Assembly (NCBI GenBank): GCA_028829895.1
Contig: CM054179.1
Coordinates: 50,055,391-50,119,390, forward strand
Origin: Sinotaia quadrata
Lineage: Eukaryota > Mollusca > Gastropoda > Architaenioglossa > Viviparidae
Direction of reading: 5' to 3'
Length of the DNA: 64,000 nt
Below, piece by piece: positions 34,431-46,020 of this stretch. The notes beneath the pieces were generated by a model. It ran no database searches and had not been told where the DNA came from. It was given only the letters and a program-made list of their open reading frames with translations. Both the position numbers and the translations under genes were made by a program. Within the stretch, counting starts at the first letter, position 1; each line of letters starts with the position of its first letter.

Positions 34431-34700
34431 TGTCGAGTAGTTGTCGATTTTAAAAAAAATTTTTAAATTTCATTGTATTGGCTGATAGCTGCTGTAGTCT
34501 CTGTTTATGATTGGAGTGTAGACTTTGTAGCTCGTTTTCTATTTGTTGTGGTAGTGGAGGTGTGAACATCTTGTCGTTGTGTAGTTTGGTGTTGGCTTCC
34601 GGGAGAGTATGGGTTTCTGTGCGTGTCACTGGTGTTTGTGCAGAGCAGCATCCAAAAGCGCTCTCGTCTGTTGTGATACATGTCGGGTCAGCTTATGTAT

Positions 34701-35740
34701 GCAACGTCATTTGCATACAGTTAATGACAGATGAGTCATTCAGTCTCTCTGCCTGAGCTTTGTTCTGAAAGTTCTATGCCCTGGTGGAGGGCTGGTAATT
34801 TTGGAATCCTACAGATCCAAAAGGTACTACATTCATGGACACAAGGACACGTTCACTCGGCGATCTACCTGAGGTCCCCAGTCATACATGGAGACCAGAG
34901 AAATCAGCGATAATTACCATTGTTGGCATCAACCAAACCTACAGGTCCTCCCAAACACGGGAGATCTCAACGTGATGACCTGATCTTCAAATCATCGTTT
35001 TTGAGCGACACTATGACCTACGTCAACCCTCTTTGAACATTCACAGTACTAAGTGAGTAGTTATAAAAGGCAAAAGTGCACCTAGAACAATGTAGCAGAT
35101 TTAAGAATAAGAACATTTAATCATATTCTTACAGGACAGATATCTATGTTATTATTATTATATATGTAATACGAACTTGAATATGGTGGTAAATCCACTT
35201 CTATTTTGTGTATCAATTGTTTTCATGGTAGCGGTGCGATTTACCACATAAGAATTTTGTATTTACTTTTATTTTCACTTTTTTGAATTTCACTCCACCC
35301 TTTCCTAGAGTATATGACATTGAAAAGGTGTATGAACTGATTTAACCATTATATGAAAGAGAAACGCCCCATTAGATTAATAAAACCTAATTCACACTTT
35401 CTAAAACTCGTTATTCACAGTTTTTGAGAGGGGCGAAAGAGTTCGTATTTGTATTGTTTCGTTTCGTTCATCTGTTTGTCCAATACTCACTACTTTCATA
35501 TTCACACACTCGCACGCACAGCCAATAAAAAATTCCTTTGCACAACAGAATAAATCAGGCCCCACCCAAACATCAATGGTGTCTGTCTTGTGTCTTTTGT
35601 AAAATCTAAAAGACAACGTATTACCGGCACATGTCATGAGCTTCCTGCTCCCCCGTGAGAGAGAGAAAGACACCGGAACAGCCAAACGAGACCCCCCAGC
35701 CGTGACATTTTGCTTTGAATATTCTTTGCAGTGCATTAAT
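34701..35740. other. Intergenic, no supported gene
   Basis: The 111-codon minus-strand open frame at 35401-35736 has no recognisable motif and ends next to the duplicated segment. The rest is AT-rich. Confidence 0.4.
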
Positions 35741-36036
35741 TTTATCTCTCTTGCCTAACTTGAAAAGCCACCCTAAAGCTCTTGTATGTTTGGATTTTTG
35801 TGTATGGTTGTAAGACAAATAGTAGAGAGAGGGTGAGGGAGTAGAGGAAAAGAGACAGGAGAAGGAGAGAAGAAAAGAAAGAGATGAGAGAGGGGAAAAG
35901 AGAGAAATAAAGAAAGAGATAAGTAAGAGATAAGAGAGAGATAAGAGAGACTTGAAAGACAGGAGAGAAATATATAAGAGAGAGATGTGTAAGAGAGATA
36001 AGGAGATAAGATATATAAATAGATGATATATTTATA

Positions 36037-36097
<61 letters not shown>

Positions 36098-36196
36098 TAT
36101 GTACTATCACGCTATGTCCAAACATGAAGGTAGTCCAATGCTTCAGGTAATTCGTAAACAATTTCTTTGCTTGACTTGCTGTTGCATACTAATACG
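35741..36196. repeat. Segmental duplication, right copy
   Basis: This is the counterpart of 32422-32868 in the same orientation, 3.3 kb away. It contains a longer (TG)n tract at about 36042-36100. The His/Thr-rich minus-strand frame and the Val/Cys plus-strand frame are microsatellite artefacts. Confidence 0.88.
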
Positions 36197-37765
36197 AACA
36201 CTGACTGCCAGGTCGAAATACATTCTCTTAAGTAATAATACTAACAACCTTTTCAAATTATCTTAAACAATAATTAAAAATAAAAATAAAATAAACACGT
36301 AATTGTCGTACAAAGCGCTGAATGAGTTACGAACTTATCAATATTCTGACGTCACATGACCAGTACAGCTTGGGAGATTGGATATGTTCCTAGATGATAA
36401 GCTTGTACTAATACCATATACAATAATGTTTGTAGTTTTCGCTCTTTCAATGCATATGAGATATGTTTGACAACTGTCAAAGATAAGCATATCAAATATG
36501 AACATATACTATTCATGTCATAAATCCATTATCTTTAGTACTGTAGATTACTTATGTAAATAATTAAACATTAAGGAAGCAAGAAATCTGTATTTCCTAT
36601 TTAAAAGTAGTTTTCTGAAATTAGCATAAATGTCCACAACTTTTGTTTTGCTAAATGTTAATAAATGTCTTGTAATGGGTGGTCTAACAGATTATACTAC
36701 ACAACTACTAATTGTCTTAATCACACATCTACGGTTCTTTGTAACTGCAGACAAACTTGGTCATGCCTCAGAGACTTTAACCATTATTTAATTTATCTCC
36801 AGCCTTCTCTATAAACATTACCAGTTCAGTATTCATATCCTGACTTCCGCGTTCATCTGCCTCTCAATCATTATAGAAATTCAGGCCCCCACACTATCTC
36901 ACAGCTTATGGGGACACTTCCCAAGATATGTTATTGTCTGACGTTTTAAGAACATTTAAAAATTACCCCCTTCCCCTCATGCATTCACATATCTCCTTCT
37001 TGTTTAAATACAGAAGCTGAAGTGTAACAAGTAACTACAAGAAAAAATTGATACATAATATGTGGTTGTCAAAAGGCAAAGGCTAAATGTGAAAAGTGCT
37101 GTCAAGAAATCTAAGCAGATTAACAGCAAAGTGTAATTATTTGCTACAGAAATTTTATACAGGAATAAACTGCTATTAGGGCAACAGTTTGTGGTCCCTT
37201 AATTATTATAACTCAATTGTAGTTAATTCTACTGACTCCAAAAGTCTTTGCTTCTTGTGGGGAGCTTAACTTCACTTAAAAATTTAATCTTTATTCTTTA
37301 TAAAACACTATTTTCTGCAGGTAGTACAAAGAGTAGGAAAGTGGAAAGTTTACACCACAGAGACATTCTTAGGAGGTGTAAATTTAGAAGTTGATCACAT
37401 TATGCAATGTTTATTGGCAATGACTGGGTTGCCTCCCTTTGTGTGTTAATGGCGTAATATGTGCGCTGTAAAGAAATGTAGGATCGCTGTTCTGTTGCAG
37501 TTTTGACGTGTGCATGCATACATGATTGCTGATGCAGGCAGCCAAATGGCGATTAAACAGAAGGAAGTGTCATATCATGAACTGTAATGCAGCAGGGCTG
37601 GATGAGGTATCGATGAAGAATTGAAGAATTGCAGAATGAATGAAGAATTAAATGAATAATTGAATGATGAATTTTGAATGAAGTCTTCCATGCATTGTGG
37701 AAAAATAGGTGATGCAGATGTGTGTCATAACATATATGTAATTAATTAGACCTCTCACTCCTTCT
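36197..37765. other. AT-rich intergenic region, nothing supported
   Basis: It contains one CRE octamer (36347-36354) and short GAATGAAGAATT repeats near 37615-37680. No gene was seen. Confidence 0.45.
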
Positions 37766-37818
37766 CTCTCTCACTCAAACATATTCAAGCACATTTCATA
37801 CCAGTGAATTCTCTCACT

Positions 37819-37880
<62 letters not shown>

Positions 37881-37988
37881 CTCTCAAACATATTCAAGTA
37901 CATTTCATACCAGTGAATTCTCTCACTCCTTCTCTCTCTCTCACTCAAACATATTCAAGCACATTTCATACCAGTGAATTCTCTCACT

Positions 37989-38034
<46 letters not shown>

Positions 38035-38134
38035 CATATTCAAGTACATTTCATACCAGTGAATTCTCTCACTCCTTCTCTCTCTCTCACTCAAACATAT
38101 TCAAGCACATTTCATACCAGTGAATTCTCTCACT

Positions 38135-38184
<50 letters not shown>

Positions 38185-38425
38185 CATATTCAAGTACATT
38201 TCATACCAGTGAATTCTCTCACTCCTCTCTCTCTCACTCAAACATATTCAAGCACATTTCATACCAGTGAATTCTCTCACTCCTTCTCTCTCTCTCTCTC
38301 TCTCTCAATCTCTCAAACATATTCAAGTACATTTCATACCAGTGAATTCTCTCACTCCTTCTCTCTCTCTCTCTCTCTCTCTCTCAAACATATTCAAGCA
38401 CATTTCATACCAGTGAATTCTCAAC
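37766..38425. repeat. Composite array: about 45-bp module alternating with (CT)n tracts, about 8 modules
   Basis: The module CAAACATATTCAAGYACATT plus TCATACCAGTGAATTCTCTC is separated by CT tracts from a few bases to about 60. Modules with C at the variable base (AAGCACA) mostly follow a TCACT interruption, and those with T follow long CT tracts, so a two-module higher-order unit is repeated. Confidence 0.92.
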
Positions 38426-39460
38426 CCATACATTCAAACACACAGAAACCATGAAGAAAATACAATTGATGAATTCCTAAAATGAATAATGAGAATACAA
38501 TTTAGAACCTGCAACGAAGTATTCTAATTATGACAAGTATAACACTTCATCCAAGGAAGTTTCCAACTACAAAATTTACAGATGGGGAATTTTCCTGAAA
38601 TGGAGAATTCAAGCAAGAATCTTTTAATACAAACTTAACTAAACAATTCTAATTACAACAGTTTATCTATGGGTCTTTTAATACACACTTAACTAAACAA
38701 TTCTAATTACAACAGTTTAACTATGGGTCTCAGAGGATAAGCAATCCAACTCTATAATTTCTAAGTCAACAACCATGCAAACAATCTCAACTAAGAGTTC
38801 CAGACTATGAAAAATATTAACCATTCCAACCGTACCAGACTTTTGTGCCCTTTACCAATTCAAGCCTTCAATGATCGGGACTGCTTCTCATCTAGCGAGT
38901 GACAAGCTTGAGTTAAAGCCTGGTATATGTATGTTTGCTTGCATTGTTCTAACTGGAATAAAGATTATTTTTTGAGTACCTGGCCCAGGTAAGGGCCTCG
39001 AGTCATATTCTCAATGTTTTCATTTCTCAAGTGGAGACACGCTGCCCACGATCAGTCTGACAGCTTTTGAAATTTTTCACTACAATTTTGGTCAATATTT
39101 TCATGCTTCATTTATGAAAGGAAACTTCAGTTTTCATAGGTGTAGAAATGGCTATGATAATAGCCGCAGGCAACTTGCATCTTCTCACGCATGTCTGAGG
39201 ACCTATAGGACTTATGTTAGATGGCCACGCTAAATAGAGTTGCTTCCATGTAAACACGGCCAGACTTGACTGTCCAAACTCTTAACTAAACAATTAGCAT
39301 TGTAACAGGTCTTTTTACTCTCTCTTAGCAAACGTGTAAGAAAGAAATTTTAAAAAAAAGGAATTTGAAGGATAATTATTAATTGAAAGATTAATTATTT
39401 AATAAAAATATTATAGTTAATCGTCATGTGCGTTTCGTTTGTCACATGTCTCATGTTAAA
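38426..39460. other. Intergenic with one short duplication
   Basis: TCTTTTAATACA...CTTAACTAAACAATTCTAATT is repeated around 38617-38725. No gene was seen. Confidence 0.45.
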
Positions 39461-39464
39461 GGAA

Positions 39465-39890
39465 GGTGTACTTTTAATTAATGGATTGTAGCATTGTGTA
39501 CCTTTAATTAATGGATTGTAGCATTATGTACTTTTAATTAATGGATTATAGCATTGTGTATTATTAATTAATGGATTGTAGCATTGTGTACCTTTAATTA
39601 ATGGATTATAGCATTATGTACTTTTAATTAATGGATTGTAGCATTGTGTATTATTAATTAATGGATTGTAGCATTGTGTATTATTAATTAATGGATTGTA
39701 GCATTGTGTATTATTAATTAATGGATTGTAGCATTGTGTACTTTTAATTACTGGATTGTAGCATTTTGTACTTTTAATTACTGGATTGTAGCATTTTGTA
39801 CTTTTAATTAATGGATAGTAGCATTGTGTATTATTAATTAATGGATTGTAGCATTGTGTATTATTAATTAATGGATTGTAGCATTATGCA
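39465..39890. repeat. Minisatellite, unit 30 bp, about 14 copies
   Basis: The unit is TTTAATTAATGGATTGTAGC followed by ATTGTGTACC. The main variants are TTATTAATTAATGG and GCATTATG. Confidence 0.95.
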
Positions 39891-40049
39891 TGTTCCTTAC
39901 AGAAATATCTGAACACAAACTATCAAAGCAGTATATGTCCTTGAATGGTCAGTAGAAAATGCCGACCAGATATAACACAACACGTAATGTCAAACTTTCA
40001 TTGATGATATACTTACATAACAGGTTTGTGATTTCCCCACACATTCTTC

Positions 40050-40400
40050 AAATTGTCTTTCACACATTCTTCATCTTGTGTGTCACACATTCTTCAATTT
40101 GTCTTTCACACATTCTTCATCTTGTCTGTCACACATTCTTCATCTTGTCTGTCACACATTCTTCATCTTGTCTGTCACACATTCTTCAAATTGTCTTTCA
40201 CACATTCTTCATCTTGTCTGTCACACGTTCTTCATCTTGTCTGTCACACATTCTTCATCTTGTCTGTCACACATTCTTCAAATTGTCTTTCACACATTCT
40301 TCATCTTGTCTGTCACACTTTCTTCATCTTGTCTGTCACACATTCTTCAAATTGTCTGTCATACATTCTTCATCTTGTCTGTCACATCTTTTTTTTATCT
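40050..40400. repeat. Minisatellite, unit 23 bp, about 15 copies
   Basis: The unit is CACACATTCTTCATCTTGTC plus TGT. A variant with CAAATTGTCTTT recurs every few units. All three forward frames are open because the unit lacks stops, so the Cys/His/Phe-rich frames at 39959-40551 are not genes. Confidence 0.95.
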
Positions 40401-41210
40401 TGCTTTCAAACTTGTTGACATATCTGCTTCCCTAGCACGTCCGCTTGATATCACTAGATCAAAGCTTGCTGCAATAACAATATCAAAAGTAAGTATATTT
40501 TATCTACGTACCTCTAGAATAGTATCTATGTTTATCAGGGTCCTTTCATGAGTACACACTTCAGAAAAAATTCTTCTGAATTCTCAACTGAAATCTTTTA
40601 ATAAAAATGGGTTTTCAATATATTTCACCAGCTAAGACTGATGTCATGGTTTTTAGTTGGTATGACACAATGCTACGGTAGGGAGGGAGGGAGAGAGAAA
40701 GAGTCGTTTGGCTTTGAAAACACGGACGAATTCTGGTTGTGGTCTGCCCGATGACTGTGCGACGGAAAGAAGAGCAACGGACGCCATAATGACCCACTTT
40801 TCTTCAGGGAGTATGTGTTTTGACTTTGTTCTGCTCACGTAAATAATAAAATAAAATTAAATGCATACAAGAAGGAAGAAGTTGTCAATATTAGCTCACG
40901 ATGACGTAATACAGCGAAACGCTCCAGGCGTCATGCACTGACATTTTGGTGGTCTCACCAGTAAATGTAACTTAGCTGTGCCGACAACATCCCCGAACAT
41001 AGAAAACATGTTACGTTGCCATGGAAAGAAAGAATAAAACCATAGGCAGCACAGTGACGAGATTAAGTAAGTAAAAGTCATGGACCATGTATTTCCATGC
41101 AAACTGATGACATTTTAAAGTCTGCATTTCAAAACAGTGATTTAATATCTCACTCTTAGGCAAGTAATATGTATTTGTTTATTCTCCAATCCTATATGTA
41201 ATGTGTGGGT
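40401..41210. other. Mostly unique intergenic sequence
   Basis: Small minus-strand open frames at 40615-40838 and 40896-41102 have no recognisable domain. No splice-supported exon was seen. Confidence 0.35.
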
Positions 41211-41216
41211 GGATGA

Positions 41217-41423
41217 ATGCGACTACAGATGTTGGTGTCGTGTGCCGCACTCACTCTATTAACATCAGCATTTGAGGCACATATACAGTTACCAAGCAAT
41301 GTGATTGGTCACACACAAAGTCACCACCAGTCACAGACAGACAAGAAAACAGCCTGTTTAAGAAATATTAACAGACCGTATGCCTTCGCTTATCCAGCTG
41401 CCGATCAAAGTTCACAGGAATGA
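41217..41423 (+). CDS. Speculative small secreted-peptide-like open frame
   Basis: The 68-codon frame begins MRLQMLVSCAALTLLTSAFE, a plausible signal peptide with a short basic start and hydrophobic core. About 48 polar residues with a single Cys follow. Its 3' end overlaps the first unit of a 28-bp tandem array, which argues against strong constraint. No family was recognised. Confidence 0.15.
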   Translation: MRLQMLVSCAALTLLTSAFEAHIQLPSNVIGHTQSHHQSQTDKKTACLRNINRPYAFAYPAADQSSQE

Positions 41424-41560
41424 TGGGTGAAGTTTTGTTTCACAGGAATGGTGGGTAAAGTTTTGTTTCACAGGAATGATGGGTAAAGTTTTGTTTTACA
41501 GGAATGATGGGTGAAGTTTTGTTTCGCAGGAATGATGGTGAAGTTTTGTCTCACAAGATC
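41408..41560. repeat. Minisatellite, unit about 28 bp, 5 copies
   Basis: The unit is TTCACAGGAATGATGGGTGA followed by AGTTTTGT. Confidence 0.9.
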
Positions 41561-41689
41561 AGTTACTGGACAAGGTGACCAGTGTTATAGGCAGGCTAGA
41601 GATTCGACAATTTTGTTTTAGTTAAACAAACAGCTTTACTCTGCGTACAGCTAAAATGAGATAAGAGTGTATTGGTTTAGTGTTTGTCA

Positions 41690-41760
41690 ATGTGTGCATG
41701 TTGCGTGTGCATGTATGTATGTGTGCGTATGTGTGTGTATGTGTGTGAGTGAGTGTTTGT
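41690..41760. repeat. TG-rich microsatellite
   Basis: Impure GTGT/GTAT tract; the Thr/His-rich frame on the minus strand arises from it. Confidence 0.8.
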
Positions 41761-41879
41761 GTGTCCTTGAGAGGAAATAAATCAGAAGAACTGAAGTCGC
41801 AGTTTAGAAGTCCTTTATTAAAAGATAAAACTACTTTCGGGCATTTATAAATGTATGTCACACACCGTGAAGGCAAAAG

Positions 41880-42070
41880 AAAAAGAAAGAAAGAAAGAAA
41901 GAAAAAAATCGAAAGCGCCATCTTCTAATTTCCTCTAATGCGAAGCTGATTAAACCGTTAAAAGATGCTTACTTTGTAAGTCGAGTTGTGAAGACGGTAG
42001 AATACGTAAGAACTTGGATAGAAAAAAACCACACGACTGATGTGAAACTTCTATAAATGATCAATAAGGA

Positions 42071-42136
<66 letters not shown>
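41880..42136. repeat. (GAAA)n microsatellites
   Basis: A short run lies at about 41880-41905 and a long, nearly pure run at about 42068-42136. Confidence 0.95.
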
Positions 42137-42137
<1 letters not shown>

Positions 42138-42599
42138 CCAATTGTCGAGTGAGAGATGAAAGAAAGTATTCTGGAGTACAGATCATGTGACCGAAATATC
42201 AAATCCAAATCGTCTAAAAAAATCACTCACCTGAAACACACCTTCAAAGTAAGACACCTGTTCAAAATAATGGAGTCGAAATGTAATTGGAAATGCTATT
42301 TTATGTGAATGTTGAAAAAGAGAGATTGCTGATTCTGAAATATATTCGTCTCAACGAAAATTATGTGGAGCAGCCCTAAAGAAAATTTCAGATTTCTGAA
42401 TCTGAAAGTTTGAAGATAGTACCCAATAGTCAAGGAGAATTGTGTGGTACGAAGGGCTAACATCATAAAGTGAGAGTTATTGAACAGAAAAGTTGTGTGC
42501 TGGACGGAAACTAAAGCGCCAGCTAAGGGGAAGGGGAACAAACCCCATTGTGTAAACATCTGCTTGGCAATGCAAGAAGGTGTGAGTTGATAAGCACGT

Positions 42600-43710
42600 A
42601 GAAAAATGAATCTCTTTATTGTGTAGACTAGGAACTTTGACAGGTATTAAACATAATTGTCTAAAATTGTGTGCAGACTAGGAACTTTGACAGGCATTAA
42701 ACATAATTGTCTAAAATTGTGTGTAGGCTAGGAACTTTGACAGGCATTAAACATAATTGTCTAAAATTGTGTATAGACTAGGAACTTTGACAGGCATTAA
42801 ACATAATTGTCTAAAATTGTGTGTAGACCAGGAACTTTGACAGGCATTAAACATAATTGTCTAAAATTGTGTGTAGACTAGGAACTTTGACAGGCATTAA
42901 AGTTAATTGTCTAAAATTGTGTGTAGACTAGGAACTTTGACAGGCATTAAAGTTAATTGTCTAAAATTGTGTGTAGACTAGGAACTTTGACAGGCTTTAA
43001 ACATAATTGTCTAAAATTGGGTGTAGACTAGGAACTTTGACAGACATCTAAACTAATTGACTAGAAATGTGTGTAGACCAGGAACTTTGACAGGTATTAA
43101 ACATAATTGTCTAAAATTGTGTGTAGACTAGGAACTTTGACAGACATCTAAACTAATTGACTAGAAATGTGTGTAGACCAGGAACTTTGACAGGCATAAG
43201 AAATAATTGACTAGAAATGTGTGCAGACCAGAAACTGTGACAGGCATAAGAAATAATTGACTAGAACTGAGTGTAGACCAGGAACTTTGACAAGATTGTA
43301 AAATAATTGACTAAAATTTTGTGTAGACAAAGTTGTTGATATACATCTTAATTAATAGACAAGAACTGAGTGTAGACTAGGAACTTTGACAAAGATCTAA
43401 AATAATTGAAGAACTGTGTATAGCCTGGGACTTTTGACAGGTATTTAAATAATTGACTAGAAATGTGTGCAGACTAGGAACTTTGACAGGAGGATTTTGA
43501 CGACAGGATCGTAAAATAATTGATTGGAACTGTGTGTAGACAAAGGAAGACATCTAAAATAATTGTGTAGAACTGTGTGGACAAAGGAACTTTGAAAGAC
43601 ATCTAAAATAACTGTGTAGATCTGTGTGGACAAAGGAACTTTGAAAGACATCTAAAATAACTGTGTAGAACTGTGTGTGGACTAGGAACATAGACAGGCG
43701 TAATTGACTA
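42600..43710. repeat. Minisatellite, unit about 50 bp, about 21 copies, decaying to the right
   Basis: The unit is GTGTGTAGACTAGGAACTTT followed by GACAGGCATTAAACATAATT and GTCTAAAATT. The first half is homogeneous. From about 43030 onward units diverge and lose segments, a usual pattern at an array edge that is no longer homogenised. Confidence 0.95.
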
Positions 43711-45325
43711 GACCTGGAAACAATGGTTTATTTTTACTTGAACAAAATATCACATTCATAACTAGAATGCAATATATTTAAGGGAAAGAAAATCGAAAAC
43801 AGCCAACTTAATTTAGAATCAGTCTTCTTCAGAATTCTATTCCGAGTGTCAAGCGACAGCAGAGCAGTCTAGCGGAACGGGAAAACAATATGTGGACAAA
43901 TCCTCGTACTCTATCATGTTCCGCTTGAGTGGCTACCTGTTCAAAAGTAATAGCCACAAACAATACTTCTGTATCTTCATATAGTGAGAGGCTGAATTCT
44001 TTTATCACTAAGAATAGCATAGTTCCGTTCTTGTTTAGGAACAGCTTCATGAAACACTTTATGATTTGAGTTCGTGTAGATATGTAGATACTGCTGGGTA
44101 CATTTATTGCTAAAAAAAAAAAAAAGAAATAGAAGCAAGAAAATATGGTGATAAAATATTTTAAAAGAATAACGATAAATATTATCTGAATACATCTGCT
44201 TTTCATGACATAATAAAAGACATCATTTTATGAAACGTAATTTTTTAGTTTGCAAATGAAAAAGGGCATTTTATTGCAATGGTTGTGAGCTGCACAGCGC
44301 TAGAAGGTATTTGCAGGGGAAAAAGTACTTGTAATGCGTCGTATGCAGAAATGCGGATATGTAACGTGTGTGAGACTGAATACTCTATCAACTCAATTGA
44401 CTTCTTAGCTTTTCTATTCAACATTGTTCAGTTGTGTTCAATGCTTACCCTTTCTTTCCAATTCACACAATCCCGCTAAATAGAAGGCATTATATAGGTC
44501 ACTGAGACTTTATTTCAAGAGCACGTAACTCCGATGCACGTGATAATCAAGTTCCAATGAGACAATAACACTGGTAGGTGTGTGAGACTTAAACAGCATG
44601 AATGAAGTCAATTTACTCTTTTAAACAAACGGCTTATATTACATCGACAAGAAAATCAAGCGAACATAAACCGGACCAAATGATTATCATACATTTGACA
44701 GCATGCAGTAAATCATTGTTTTGCACATGCAAGATAACATTTATTGATAAAGCTGTCTTCAGACTTTTCTCGTAAGTGCTGCTAGATCAAAGGTTTAAAT
44801 TTTTTTTGTTGCAAGGAATAATTTAAGTGCAACTTATTCATGTGAACATTGGTTAAAATGTTCGGATCTATGGGCATTTTGATTTATGCTTTACTACTTT
44901 CCTAAAGTTCTTTTTTATTCTGGACAAACTTTTGCAGTTATAATAAGAATGAACAAGATATTTTTTACAAGACGGTGACAATGCTTCAGTTACAGAGAAT
45001 GGATTTTACTACATTTTTTATTCTGTATTGTGAATTTTATTGTGCTGTGAGATTTTCCGCACCACTAAGCGGTAATACAATCCTTCTCCTTAGGGCAATC
45101 AACTTCCAGAGATTTGATATGTTGAGAAAAATAAATGTTAAAATTAATAATTCTGTATTTATTATAGAAGAAAAATTTAAACAATTCTTCCAACTTATTT
45201 TCCTCAGTATGGACATATGATTGCATGTTGGAGTGTTTGAAAATGGATTATTCCTGTTTACTTTTACGTTTTAAATAATACATACATACATGCATGTTTA
45301 CATTATATTATTATACATTCCTAGC
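43711..45325. other. Mostly unique region with a weak exon candidate on the minus strand
   Basis: At 44109 a long T-run followed by AG makes a good minus-strand acceptor. It leads into a frame (INVPSSIYISTRTQIIKCFM onward) that runs to 43829, while a neighbouring frame reads NKCTQQYLHIYTNSNHKVFH to a stop at 43977. No domain was recognised. The remaining sequence is AT-rich. Confidence 0.25.
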
Positions 45326-45329
45326 TATC

Positions 45330-45450
45330 TTGTTAGACAGAAAGACAGACAGACAGAAAGACAGAGAGATAGAGACAGATAGAAAGACAGATAGAAAGAC
45401 AGATAGATAGATAGACAGACAGATAGATAGATATAGACAGACAGACAGGA
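45330..45450. repeat. (AGAC/AGAT)n tetranucleotide tract
   Basis: Mixed GACA and GATA repeats. Confidence 0.9.
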
Positions 45451-45464
45451 TTAATGTAGGATTA

Positions 45465-45715
45465 ATGTATCTATTGTTTTGTATTTATTTAGGCTTAATA
45501 CATCTATTGTTTGTATTTATGTAGAATTGTATTATTATAATTGTAGGCTTAATAATCTATTGTTTGTATTTATGTATTATTATAATTGTAAGCTTAATAA
45601 TCTATTGTTTGTATTTATGTATTATTATAATTGTAGGCTTAATACATTTATTGTTTGTATGTATGTAGAATTGTATTATTATAATTGTACGCTTAATACA
45701 TCTATTATACGCTAG
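45465..45715. repeat. Minisatellite, unit 40-54 bp, about 5 copies
   Basis: Units contain AGGCTTAATACATCTATTGT, TTGTATTTATGTA and TTATTATAATTGT. A 14-bp segment (GAATTGTATTATTA-like) is present or absent. Confidence 0.88.
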
Positions 45716-45811
45716 TACACTTCATTCATCCCAGTTTTAACTTGTGACACAACCAGTAGTCTTAATCTGCCCTGTGTTACATATTATATTACATTTACAT
45801 TACATATATAA

Positions 45812-45813
45812 AG

Positions 45814-45850
<37 letters not shown>

Positions 45851-45865
45851 TGTGCGCGCACGGGC

Positions 45866-45902
<37 letters not shown>

Positions 45903-45915
45903 AGTGTTTGTGTGT
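45812..45915. repeat. (TG)n microsatellite with GCGC interruptions
   Basis: A long TG tract is broken by GCGCGCACGGGCG and GCGCGCG. Confidence 0.95.
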
Positions 45916-46020
45916 TTAAACATACATTTCTCTATATAGAACAAAATAAATCCACACAATTAAAAATTCCATTATCGTTATTTAATTGCTCTATTACGTT
46001 TGTGAAATTAATTACTTTAT

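Larger units (their letters stand above)
33420..34700 (+). mobile_element. Stem-loop repeat family, copy 1 (composite)
   Basis: Two related sub-blocks start GATCTGGAGTGC at about 33473 and 33634 and share CCTCACATTGC, GAGGTGGAG and CGCACACCCTCAA. The arms CACTGGAGC/GCTCCAGT (33597-33653) match copy 2. From 34042 a 36-38 bp unit (TTTGGTCGGCAAGAGCGGGC onward) is duplicated and leads into stem-loop H1 (34100-34125). The part after H1, including AGTGGCACACCAA and GGGATGTTCAACC, matches copy 3. It is GC-richer than its surroundings and has no recognisable coding domain. A (TG)n tract lies at about 34395-34430. Limits are uncertain. Confidence 0.5.

Noticed and set aside
36036..36266. Val/Cys-rich frame over the (TG)n tract
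   Set aside because: A pure microsatellite artefact, repeated in the duplicate at 32.75 kb.
37766..38425. Regular repeat-and-spacer look, like a CRISPR array
   Set aside because: The spacers are simple CT tracts, not unique sequences, and the genome is clearly eukaryotic.
39959..40551. Cys/His-rich open frames suggesting zinc fingers
   Set aside because: The regular Cys and His come from a 23-bp minisatellite read in three frames; spacing fits no known finger.
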